Shown: in pieces, positions 1 to 7,312 of the stretch
How positions within the stretch are numbered: position 1 is the first letter of the stretch
How the letters are laid out: every line of letters starts with the position of its first letter
DNA from: an uncultured Phascolarctobacterium sp.
GTDB taxonomy: Bacteria > Bacillota > Negativicutes > Acidaminococcales > Acidaminococcaceae
Length of the DNA stretch: 10,142 bases
Direction: 5' to 3'
NCBI GenBank assembly: GCA_946002345.1
Contig: CAMFZA010000047.1
Coordinates: 1 to 10,142, forward strand
The notes under the pieces: generated by a model
Told to the model about the DNA's origin: nothing
Database searches by the model: none
The model's input: the letters and a program-made list of their open reading frames with translations, nothing else
Program-made: the position numbers and the translations under genes

Positions 1-1
1 C

Positions 2-1264
2 GCACCCCACGCCCCTCGCCCAACCCCTCCCGTAGCCCAGCGCCCCTACACCCAGCCTGTCGTTGACGCCAAGCGGGCCTCCGCTACCCTGCCCCTGCCG
101 GCTGGTCCTAAGCCTTTGCCTCCACCAATTGTCTCCAATAAGCCTGTACCCAGCGAGCAGGAGCAAACTAGCCAGCTCCCTGCTGCAGATAAGCAGCTGC
201 TGACCTTCGGCAGCACCATTTCCCTGCACGCTCTGGAGGGCAAGCCCGGCCCCAAGGTTAATCAACGCTCCTACAAGGGCTTTTTACAGGTGCAGGCAGA
301 GCAGGGCAAATTGCTCATCGTCAACCACCTTGATTTAGAGCAATATTTGGCCAGCGTGCTACCGGCCAAAACCATGGTAGTATGGCCGGACGAGGGCATC
401 AAGGCTCAGGCCATTGCTGCTCGTAGCTATGCCCTGTATAATAAGCGGCTCAACCGTGGTAAGCAATACGACCTTACGGCCAACGACCAGGAGCTGCCCT
501 ACGAGGGCACAGGTCCCAGAATAGAAAAGGCTGGCATCACCAAGCTGATTGGGGCTACCCGAGGGCAATATTTGGTGGATGCACAGGGAATGCCCGTTGA
601 GGCAGTGACTACCTCTTCCAGCGGTGGTGCTACGGAGGCTGCTAAGGGAGCCTGGGGCAGGGCGGTACCCTACCTGCAGTCCGTAGCAGACTACGACAGC
701 GACAGCCCCGACTACAAATGGGAGCATCGCGCTACCCCGGCCCTTTTGGAGGGGCAACTGGCCCAGCGAGGTTACACTGTGGGCAAGCTGCAGAGCCTGC
801 GCCTGTCACCTCTGGATACGCCGGATGAGGACCGCACAGCCACAGGAAGGGTGCGTTACCTGATCCTTGCGGGAAGCGCTGGCACCGTAAAAATTAGTGG
901 TGCGGAGCTGGCCGCAATCATCGGCCTCAAGAGCACGCTTTTTGACCTAGAAACAGGTACTCCCCCGCCGGAAACGTTAAAGGTGCCCATTGAAGACAGA
1001 TATGGCTTTGAGGTGGGTAGCAAGGATATCGACATTAAGGTCAAGGAGGACGAGCGTCCTGTGTGGAACAAGCTCCTGCGCAGCTACCATTTGCTCAGCG
1101 GTGGCAAGGAAGAAAAGATTATCTTCCACGGTAAGGGCAGGGGCACGGGCCTGGGATTGAGTGCCTGGGGTGCCCGGGGCATGGTGGTAAATAATGAAAA
1201 AATCACCGCTAGCCAGATTTTGGCGCACTATTATCCGGGAACGTACTTGGTAACAGTCCAATAA
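2..1264 (+). CDS. SpoIID/LytB-domain protein, 5'-partial, probably catalytically degenerate
   Basis: The SpoIID/LytB family includes lytic transglycosylases that cut glycan strands of denuded peptidoglycan outside the membrane. The frame is open from base 2 with no ATG or GTG before the family domain. A TTG at 116 lacks a ribosome site, so the true start, and presumably a signal peptide, lie upstream. The first roughly 55 codons are rich in Pro, Ala, Gln and Lys, which suggests an extracytoplasmic linker. The domain begins near base 320 with LDLEQYLASVLPAK, continues through GIKAQAIAARSYALYNKR, then a DQxxxY-like segment (about 487-510) and TTSSSGGATEA (about 608-640), and closes with GRGTGLGLSAWGA (about 1136-1174). 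Against my recollection of the family, the catalytic Glu of the 'SEM' motif is Lys (codon 368-370) and the His of the C-terminal 'GHGVGMSQ' motif is Thr (codon 1145-1147). Family membership is firm; loss of enzymatic activity is inferred. A SpoIID paralogue next to queA-tgt is, as I recall, a common Firmicute arrangement, also in non-sporulating lineages. Confidence 0.85.
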   Translation, partial: APHAPRPTPPVAQRPYTQPVVDAKRASATLPLPAGPKPLPPPIVSNKPVPSEQEQTSQLPAADKQLLTFGSTISLHALEGKPGPKVNQRSYKGFLQVQAEQGKLLIVNHLDLEQYLASVLPAKTMVVWPDEGIKAQAIAARSYALYNKRLNRGKQYDLTANDQELPYEGTGPRIEKAGITKLIGATRGQYLVDAQGMPVEAVTTSSSGGATEAAKGAWGRAVPYLQSVADYDSDSPDYKWEHRATPALLEGQLAQRGYTVGKLQSLRLSPLDTPDEDRTATGRVRYLILAGSAGTVKISGAELAAIIGLKSTLFDLETGTPPPETLKVPIEDRYGFEVGSKDIDIKVKEDERPVWNKLLRSYHLLSGGKEEKIIFHGKGRGTGLGLSAWGARGMVVNNEKITASQILAHYYPGTYLVTVQ

Positions 1265-1265
1265 A

Positions 1266-1313
1266 CTCCCTCCGTCACGGCTAAAGCCGTGCCACCTCCC
1301 TCAAAGAGGGAGG
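1266..1313. repeat. REP-like double-hairpin element between the SpoIID gene and queA
   Basis: Two adjacent inverted repeats fill most of the 86-bp gap. The first is CACGGC-TAAA-GCCGTG (1276-1291, 6-bp stem, 7 if the loop closes further). The second is CCTCCCTC-AAA-GAGGGAGG (1295-1313, 8-bp perfect stem). A second CTCCCTC at 1266-1272 could compete for the GAGGGAG arm. No T-run follows, so it is unlikely to be an intrinsic terminator. The same architecture (CCTCCGTCA, variable hairpin, TGCCACCTCCCT hairpin) recurs downstream of queA, which identifies it as a dispersed intergenic element. It may act as a transcript-stability or attenuating structure, but that is not shown. Confidence 0.75.
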
Positions 1314-1350
1314 ACAATGGGGAAGGCAATATTAAAGAAAGAAGAATAAT

Positions 1351-2376
1351 ATGTTAGTTACAGATTTTGATTATGAGCTGCCCAAGGAGCTGATTGCCCA
1401 GCACCCCATGGAGCCCCGGGACCATTCCCGTCTTCTGGTGGTAAATAAGGACAGTGGCGCCATTGAGCATAAGCATTTTTACGATTTAATAGAGTATCTG
1501 CATCCTGGTGATGTGCTGGTGTTTAACGATACCAGAGTTATCCCGGCCCGTTTGCATGGCTTCAAGGACACCGGTGCCCATGTGGAGGTGTTTTTGCTGA
1601 CCCGCAAGGATGCCACCGATTGGGAGGTTTTGGTGCGCCCCGGCAAAAAGCTGCAGGTGGGTGCCAAAATCAAGTTTAGCGATGAGCTTTCCTGTGAGGT
1701 CATCGACCACACGGATTTTGGTGGGCGTGTGGTGCGCTTTAGCTATAAGGGCATTTTTGAAGAAATCCTCGATAGGCTGGGGGAGACACCCCTGCCGCCC
1801 TATATTACTGCACCCTTGGAGGACAAGGAGCGTTACCAAACGGTATATAGCCGCGAGCGGGGCAGTGCCGCTGCTCCCACGGCCGGCTTGCACTTTACCA
1901 AGGAGCTTTTGCAAAAAATTAAGGATAAGGGCTGTGAGGAGGTCTTCGTCACCCTGCATGTGGGTTTGGGTACCTTCCGTCCGGTCAGCGAGGAAAAAAT
2001 CGAAGACCATAAGATGCACAGGGAGTTCTACACCGTTTCCGCTGAGGCGGCCGAGGCAGTGAATAAGGCCAAGGCCGAGGGTCGGCGCATCATCGCCGTA
2101 GGCACCACCTCTGTGCGGACGCTGGAGGCGGCCTGCAAGGATGGCAAGCTGCAGGCCGGTGGCAACTGGACCAATATCTTTATCTATCCCGGCTACAAGT
2201 ATCAGCTGGTGGATGCACTGGTGACTAATTTCCATTTGCCCCAAAGCACATTGCTCATGCTGGTTAGTGCGCTTAGCACTAGGGAAATAATGCTTAACAC
2301 CTACAAGGTAGCAGTGGAAGAGAGGTATCGCTTCTTCTCCTTTGGCGACGCCATGTTCATAAATAACGAAGAATAA
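1351..2376 (+). CDS. queA: S-adenosylmethionine:tRNA ribosyltransferase-isomerase QueA
   Basis: QueA transfers and isomerises the ribosyl moiety of S-adenosylmethionine onto preQ1 in tRNA (position 34 of GUN anticodons), forming epoxyqueuosine. The 341-residue length is normal for the family. Recognisable segments are the N-terminal [12 protein letters not shown] and RDHSRLLV (residues 6-30), [12 protein letters not shown] (57-68), the [10 protein letters not shown] motif (174-183), [10 protein letters not shown] (203-212), TTSVRTLEA (252-260), [16 protein letters not shown] (292-307) and the terminal FGDAMFI (331-337). All look intact. The ATG at 1351 gives the expected N-terminus; the upstream GA-rich stretch is only a weak Shine-Dalgarno. 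It acts in the cytoplasm one step after Tgt, which is encoded immediately downstream. Repeat-filled gaps on both sides suggest it may be transcribed with partial independence from its neighbours. Confidence 0.97.
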   Translation: MLVTDFDYELPKELIAQHPMEPRDHSRLLVVNKDSGAIEHKHFYDLIEYLHPGDVLVFNDTRVIPARLHGFKDTGAHVEVFLLTRKDATDWEVLVRPGKKLQVGAKIKFSDELSCEVIDHTDFGGRVVRFSYKGIFEEILDRLGETPLPPYITAPLEDKERYQTVYSRERGSAAAPTAGLHFTKELLQKIKDKGCEEVFVTLHVGLGTFRPVSEEKIEDHKMHREFYTVSAEAAEAVNKAKAEGRRIIAVGTTSVRTLEAACKDGKLQAGGNWTNIFIYPGYKYQLVDALVTNFHLPQSTLLMLVSALSTREIMLNTYKVAVEERYRFFSFGDAMFINNEE

Positions 2377-2380
2377 GAAT

Positions 2381-2440
2381 TCCTCAGTCAGCCGCATTTA
2401 CCGCGCGTTTCTACCTAAAGATACTGCGCGGACTGCCAGC

Positions 2441-2458
<18 letters not shown>
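2381..2458. repeat. REP-like element downstream of queA (left copy)
   Basis: This stretch starts CCTCAGTCA, contains a variable stem (CCGCGC at 2401-2406 with GCGCGG at 2426-2431), then TGCCAGCTCCCTT and a perfect 8-bp hairpin GCTCCCTT-TGAA-AAGGGAGC (2439-2458). The order of parts matches the element at 1266-1313 (CCTCCGTCA, hairpin, TGCCACCTCCCTC, hairpin) although the variable stem is unrelated in sequence. It begins 4 bases after the queA stop codon. No T-tract follows the hairpin, so termination is not supported. Confidence 0.65.
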
Positions 2459-3829
<1,371 letters not shown>

Positions 3830-3842
3830 AGGAATTTTAGGG

Positions 3843-3848
3843 TATAAT
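3843..3848 (+). promoter_or_regulatory. candidate -10 box for the yajC-secF operon
   Basis: A perfect TATAAT lies between tgt and yajC, 52 bases before the yajC ATG. At 16-18 bp upstream there is no recognisable -35 hexamer (the region reads ATCGCGGA), and the preceding bases do not give a TGn extended -10. A weak AT-rich inverted repeat (TAGAAAA 3848-3854 with TTTTCTA 3865-3871) follows. It may be a weak or activator-dependent promoter, or a chance match in AT-rich spacer. Confidence 0.35.
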
Positions 3849-3900
3849 AGAAAATGTATCATTGTTTTCTAGCTAATTAACTTTTTATGGAGGTGGAAGT

Positions 3901-4191
3901 ATGCAAGGTGGAGATTCTATGGCCATGCTTAATTCTGTGTTGCCCTTTTTCCTGATGGGTGGCATTTTCTATTTCATGCTGTGGCGTCCGCAAAAGAAGG
4001 AGCAGCAAAAGCGTCGTGATTTGTTAAACAGCCTTAAGGTTGGTGATGACATTATTACCATAGGTGGTATTTATGGCAAAATCACCGCTATCAGCGAAAA
4101 GCGCGTAAAGGTGCAGGTTGCTGAGGGCGTGGAAATCGAAATGGCACGCAATGCTGTCAGCGGTCATCAGGACCCGGCTAAGAATGCTTGA
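3901..4191 (+). CDS. yajC: Sec translocase accessory subunit YajC
   Basis: YajC is a small single-span membrane protein that associates with SecDF and the SecYEG channel. The product is 96 residues: a short N-terminus, one hydrophobic span (LNSVLPFFLMGGIFYFMLW, about residues 10-28), the signature RPQKKEQQKR (29-38), and a small cytoplasmic domain with LKVGDDIITIGGIYGKI (45-61). Start choice: GGAGG at 3889-3893 stands 7 bases before the ATG at 3901. A second in-frame ATG at 3919, preceded by GGTGGAG, would give a 90-residue protein and cannot be excluded. The stop codon overlaps the start of the next gene, so the two are probably translationally coupled. It heads the operon that also encodes SecD and SecF. 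Confidence 0.95.
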   Translation: MQGGDSMAMLNSVLPFFLMGGIFYFMLWRPQKKEQQKRRDLLNSLKVGDDIITIGGIYGKITAISEKRVKVQVAEGVEIEMARNAVSGHQDPAKNA

Positions 4192-4774
4192 GCAGGAAAA
4201 GATAACGCTGCGCAAGGCCCTGCGCCAGCAGCGTGCTCAACTGACTAGGGAGCAGGTAGCTGCTGCAAGTGCAGCGGTGGCCCGGCAGATCCTGGCCTGT
4301 GATGCTTTTTGTAAAGCTAAAAGCGTCATGGGCTTTTTGGCATTTGGCAAGGAGCTGAGCGTGGATGCAGTTTTGGCGGCAGCCTTAGCCATGGGTAAAA
4401 CCGTAGCCGTGCCCCATATTGTGTCGGACACAAGCTTTGTAGCTGTGCGCCTGAAGAATCTGCAGGACTTTGACCTGGACCGCTACGGCATTCGCACGGT
4501 GAAGCCCCCTCTGGAGCTGATAGAGCCCGAGGAGCTGGATTTGGTGCTGGTGCCAGGGGTAGCCTTTGGCCGGGATGGCAGCCGTAGGGGTAGGCGAGCA
4601 GGCTATTATGACCGCTTTCTGCCACAGGCCAACAAGGCCCTGACCATGGGTGTGGCCTATGACTGCCTGCTGCAGGAAGCTCTGCCTACGGATGAGCACG
4701 ATGTCAAAATGCAGTGTATAGTTAGTGAAAGCGGAATATTAACACTCTCGCCGCTTGATCTGATAAATTATTAA
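4184..4774 (+). CDS. fau: 5-formyltetrahydrofolate cyclo-ligase (5,10-methenyl-THF synthetase)
   Basis: The enzyme converts 5-formyl-tetrahydrofolate plus ATP to 5,10-methenyl-tetrahydrofolate, salvaging the inhibitory formyl form. The chosen ATG at 4184 overlaps the yajC stop by 8 bp (ATGCTTGA) and gives 196 residues, the usual size. An upstream in-frame ATG at 4118 lies inside yajC and adds residues with no family character. Matching segments are the N-terminal LRKALRQQR (9-17), FLAFGKELSVD (51-61), GKTVAVPHI (71-79), LVLVPGVAFGRDG (120-132), AGYYDRFL (139-146) and a C-terminal DEHDVKMQCIVSESG (170-184). The oddity is the nucleotide-binding glycine-rich loop, normally near RLGxGxGYYD: here it is RRGRRAGYYD (R134-D143), with Arg in place of Leu and of a Gly. 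Activity is therefore plausible but not certain. It sits between yajC and secD without an obvious functional link to secretion. Confidence 0.9.
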   Translation: MLEQEKITLRKALRQQRAQLTREQVAAASAAVARQILACDAFCKAKSVMGFLAFGKELSVDAVLAAALAMGKTVAVPHIVSDTSFVAVRLKNLQDFDLDRYGIRTVKPPLELIEPEELDLVLVPGVAFGRDGSRRGRRAGYYDRFLPQANKALTMGVAYDCLLQEALPTDEHDVKMQCIVSESGILTLSPLDLINY

Positions 4775-4784
4775 ATCCATTTTT

Positions 4785-4791
4785 AAGGAGG
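4785..4791 (+). promoter_or_regulatory. Shine-Dalgarno supporting the TTG start of secD
   Basis: AAGGAGG is placed 8 bases before the TTG at 4800. No ATG or GTG in this frame lies at a workable distance, and the TTG yields the expected SecD N-terminus, so this site decides the start. Confidence 0.85.
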
Positions 4792-4799
4792 AAATTATT

Positions 4800-6044
4800 T
4801 TGCGTTGGAATGAGTTGGGGAAATTTCTGGTTATTGCCTTGGCCATAATCGGTGGTTTCTGCGTCTACATCTCCCCCCTGGCAAACTCTATTAAACAGGG
4901 CTTGGACCTGCAGGGTGGTACCCACGTTGTCCTGCAGGCTGTGGATACCCCGGACCTGAAGGTGGACGATGATGCTGTTAACCGCAGTGTGAAGATCATC
5001 GAACGCCGTGTCAACGAGCTAGGCCTCACCGAGCCTGTTATTCAACGTCAGGGCAAGGACCGTATTATTGTAGAGCTTCCCGGTGTTAAGGATCCGGAAA
5101 AGGCTATTGCCATGCTGGGTCGTACTGCTATGCTGCAGTTCAAGGATATGAACGGCAAGGTAGTCATGACCGGTAAGGATCTGAAGGATGCCAGAGCTCA
5201 GGTATCACAAGGTAATCAGGCTGTGGTTGGCCTGGAATTTAGCGACGAGGGTGGCAAAAAATTTGCTGACCTGACCGCTCGTAATGTTGGTAAACAAATT
5301 GCCATTGTGCTGGATGGCGAGGTGCTCACTGCACCGGTTGTTCAAGAGGCCATCACCGGCGGCAGAGCCCAAATTTCCGGCTCCCGCAATGTGGAGGAGG
5401 CTGAGCATTTGGCCATTCTGCTGCGCAGCGGCAGCTTGCCTGTAAAAATCGAGGTGCTGGAAAACCGCACCGTGGGCCCCACTTTGGGCCAGGACTCCAA
5501 GGATAAGAGCGTGAAGGCCTTCCTGATCGGTATTGCCGGCGTTTTCGTGTTCATGCTGCTCTTCTACCGTTTGGCCGGCGTAGTGGCCGACATCGCCCTG
5601 CTGCTGTACGTAATGCTTTTGCTCCTCATCATGCGTTATTTGGGCGCAACCCTGACTCTGCCCGGTATCGCCGGTATCATCCTGTCCATTGGTATGGCAG
5701 TTGACGCCAACGTGCTGATTTTCGAGCGCTTCAAGGAAGAGGTCAAGAAGGGTAAAACACTGCGCAGTGCTATGGACTCCGGCTTTAGCCGTGCCATTAT
5801 TACCATTTTGGACTCTAATATCACCACCTTGATGGCAGCAGCAGTGCTGTTCTATCTGGGCACCGGCCCCATTAAGGGCTTTGCCGTTACTCTGGCACTG
5901 GGCACCCTGCTCAGTATGTTCACCGCTGTAACCGTAACCAAGTTCTTGATGCGTTTCTTGGTTTACAGCAATATCACCAAGAGCTACTTCCTCTTCGGCG
6001 CCCGCGCACCGAAGCCGGCTGAGGCTAAGGAGGTGGCTAAATAA
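4800..6044 (+). CDS. secD: protein translocase subunit SecD
   Basis: SecD, with SecF, uses the proton-motive force to pull secreted polypeptides out of the SecYEG channel. The 414-residue product starts at TTG with a strong ribosome site. TM1 spans about residues 8-26, followed by the signature GLDLQGGTHVVLQ (34-46) and a large extracytoplasmic P1 region with RRVNELGLTEPVIQRQG (69-85). The five remaining spans lie at about 236-390, with VGPTLGQDS (225-233) just before TM2. The TM4 motif GMAVDANVLIFERFKEE (298-314) carries the proton-pathway Asp (D302), matching D340 of Thermus SecDF. The C-terminal tail is Ala/Lys/Pro-rich. SecD and SecF are separate genes, unlike the fused SecDF of Bacillus. 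The secD stop and secF start share one base (TAATG), so coupling is expected. Confidence 0.97.
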   Translation: MRWNELGKFLVIALAIIGGFCVYISPLANSIKQGLDLQGGTHVVLQAVDTPDLKVDDDAVNRSVKIIERRVNELGLTEPVIQRQGKDRIIVELPGVKDPEKAIAMLGRTAMLQFKDMNGKVVMTGKDLKDARAQVSQGNQAVVGLEFSDEGGKKFADLTARNVGKQIAIVLDGEVLTAPVVQEAITGGRAQISGSRNVEEAEHLAILLRSGSLPVKIEVLENRTVGPTLGQDSKDKSVKAFLIGIAGVFVFMLLFYRLAGVVADIALLLYVMLLLLIMRYLGATLTLPGIAGIILSIGMAVDANVLIFERFKEEVKKGKTLRSAMDSGFSRAIITILDSNITTLMAAAVLFYLGTGPIKGFAVTLALGTLLSMFTAVTVTKFLMRFLVYSNITKSYFLFGARAPKPAEAKEVAK

Positions 6045-6925
6045 TGAAATTCTCCATTGTTAAAAACTACAAGATTTTCTTTGCTATTACCATTACCTTT
6101 TTAATCATCGGCTTTGGCTCCATGCTGATGAAGGGCTTCAATCTGGGCATCGACTTCACCGGCGGTAGCATTATGGACTTGTCCTTTGATAAGCCTGTAC
6201 AGGTTGCTCAGGTGCGCGACGTGCTGAAAAACCATGATTTGGGCAATAGCATCATCCAATTGGAAAGCAACGATAGCAACGCCAAGGAAGCCCAGGGCGT
6301 GCTCATCCGTACCGGTGTCATCAACGATGAAAAACGCCGTGCCGTAATGGATGACCTGAAGGGTCAATTGGGTAATTTTGCCATCCAGCGTGTGGAAAAC
6401 GTAGGCGCTACCGTAGGTGGCGAGCTCATTCAGCAGGCAGTGCTGGCCATTGTGCTGTCCTGGTTCCTGATGATTGCTTACATCACCCTGCGCTTTGAGT
6501 TCAAGTTCGCCATTGCGGCGATTATCGCCTTGATTATCGACGTTAGCGTTACCTTGAGCTATTTCTCCCTGTTCCAGATGGAAATGGATTCCTCCTTCGT
6601 AGCTGCTCTGCTCACCGTAGTAGGCTATTCCATCAACGGTACCATCGTTATTTTTGACCGCATTCGCGAAAACCTCAAGATTCACCGTCGTAGCGAATCC
6701 CTGAGCCAGATGATTGATAACAGCATTTGGCAAACCATGGGCCGCAGCATTTATACTGTGGGTACATCCTTGTTTGCTGTTGTTTCCATCTTCCTCTTCG
6801 GTGGTGAAACAATTCGCAACTTCTCCTTTGCCATGCTGGTGGGCTTCTCCAGTGGTGCCTATACCTCCACCTTCCTGGCAGGTCCCCTGTGGCTCTTCTT
6901 AAGAGGCAAGAAGGCTGGTCAATAA
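6044..6925 (+). CDS. secF: protein translocase subunit SecF, with Gly at the conserved TM Asp
   Basis: SecF pairs with SecD to form the proton-driven export motor. The 293-residue product has TM1 (about 10-29), the signature FNLGIDFTGGSIMDLSF (32-48), a short periplasmic domain with RVENVGATVGGELI (116-129), and five further spans from about 131 to 286. The ATG overlaps the secD stop by one base; its ribosome site GGAGG (6029-6033) lies inside secD, 10 bases upstream. The conserved GYSINDTxVxFDRIREN motif reads GYSINGTIVIFDRIREN here. G199 (codon GGT, 6638-6640) replaces the Asp equivalent to E. coli SecF D213 and Thermus D637. The partner Arg (R234, in QTMGRSI) and SecD D302 are present. A full-length, otherwise well-conserved protein argues against a pseudogene. 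The last codons are duplicated just downstream. Confidence 0.96.
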   Translation: MKFSIVKNYKIFFAITITFLIIGFGSMLMKGFNLGIDFTGGSIMDLSFDKPVQVAQVRDVLKNHDLGNSIIQLESNDSNAKEAQGVLIRTGVINDEKRRAVMDDLKGQLGNFAIQRVENVGATVGGELIQQAVLAIVLSWFLMIAYITLRFEFKFAIAAIIALIIDVSVTLSYFSLFQMEMDSSFVAALLTVVGYSINGTIVIFDRIRENLKIHRRSESLSQMIDNSIWQTMGRSIYTVGTSLFAVVSIFLFGGETIRNFSFAMLVGFSSGAYTSTFLAGPLWLFLRGKKAGQ

Positions 6926-6993
6926 GCTAGAGTTATATTTGCATGAACTCAAGAAGGCCGGTTAAAAAGCTCCTGTTATAGATACATGAGTTA
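6908..6993. repeat. decayed 43-bp tandem duplication of the secF 3' end
   Basis: Bases 6908-6950 and 6951-6993 align without gaps at a 43-bp period. By my count 31 of 43 positions match, with cores AAGAAGGC, AAGC, GTTATA and CATGA. The first copy includes the last five secF sense codons and the stop (KKAGQ*). The second would read KKAG* in its own register but is outside the secF frame. It is most simply an old local duplication in the 3' untranslated region. Confidence 0.55.
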
Positions 6994-7025
6994 ATAACGG
7001 TTAATCCAACAACATTATAAAAATT

Positions 7026-7070
7026 GCTCCTGCTTAGCAGTCCTAGTACTGGGCAAGCAGGAGCTTTTTC
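7026..7070 (+). terminator. rho-independent terminator of the yajC-secF operon
   Basis: GCTCCTGCTT (7026-7035) pairs perfectly with AAGCAGGAGC (7055-7064), a GC-containing 10-bp stem. The 19-nt loop can form a further CAGT/ACTG pairing. TTTTTCTTT follows directly. It lies 100 bp after the secF stop with no gene between, and it separates the Sec operon from the sensor kinase. Confidence 0.9.
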
Positions 7071-7075
7071 TTTGC

Positions 7076-7126
7076 TTGACAAGCTTTCTGATTTTTCTTG
7101 CATAGATAAAATTTATATGATACAAT
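7076..7126 (+). promoter_or_regulatory. candidate promoter region for the sensor kinase gene
   Basis: A perfect TTGACA lies at 7076-7081, just after the terminator, but the hexamer 17 bp downstream is poor (TGCATA). Farther on are TATGAT (7116-7121) and TACAAT (7121-7126). The latter has TTGCAT at 7098-7103 with 17-bp spacing. Either arrangement could start a transcript with a leader of roughly 180-200 nt. The region is AT-rich, so chance matches are easy and the exact promoter is uncertain. Confidence 0.4.
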
Positions 7127-7312
7127 AAAAATAATATAAAAAATAGCAGGGATACAAGTAAATCTAGGAAAGACTATACAAATTTGAAAGTTTTTTATAC
7201 GCATCCTTGCATTATAAGTTTTTAGTAAGCTTTTAATTAATAAAGAATTTTCAAAACTACACTGTGACTTTATTATGCGTGCTTTGAAATTAACTATAGC
7301 TGTCAAGCTGGA
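7127..7312. other. AT-rich non-coding leader of the sensor kinase gene
   Basis: With 6926-7126 this completes a 387-bp gene-free gap. I see no credible gene: a minus-strand frame at 7043-7306 is AT-rich, Lys/Ile/Phe-heavy and runs through the terminator. A possible long-range pairing joins AATTTGAAAG (7181-7190) with CTTTGAAATT (7282-7291; 9 of 10 pairs), and inside it ACGCAT (7199-7204) with ATGCGT (7275-7280). In such AT-rich DNA this may be chance. No known riboswitch motif was recognised. Confidence 0.5.

Noticed and set aside
116..118. TTG 116 as the true start of the SpoIID-family gene
   Set aside because: There is no Shine-Dalgarno, the frame is open to the window edge, and an exported protein should carry a signal peptide, which is not found after this codon.
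1276..1313. Hairpins after the SpoIID gene as a rho-independent terminator
   Set aside because: No T-run follows either stem; the next bases are ACAATGGGGAAGG. The structure matches the dispersed repeat family better.
4118..4183. Upstream start for the cyclo-ligase inside yajC
   Set aside because: The 22 extra residues come from a shifted reading of yajC and do not match the family. ATG 4184 gives the standard N-terminus.
7043..7306. Minus-strand 87-residue frame in the gap after secF
   Set aside because: It is AT-rich and low in complexity, overlaps the terminator and kinase promoter region, and shows no ribosome site or family resemblance.
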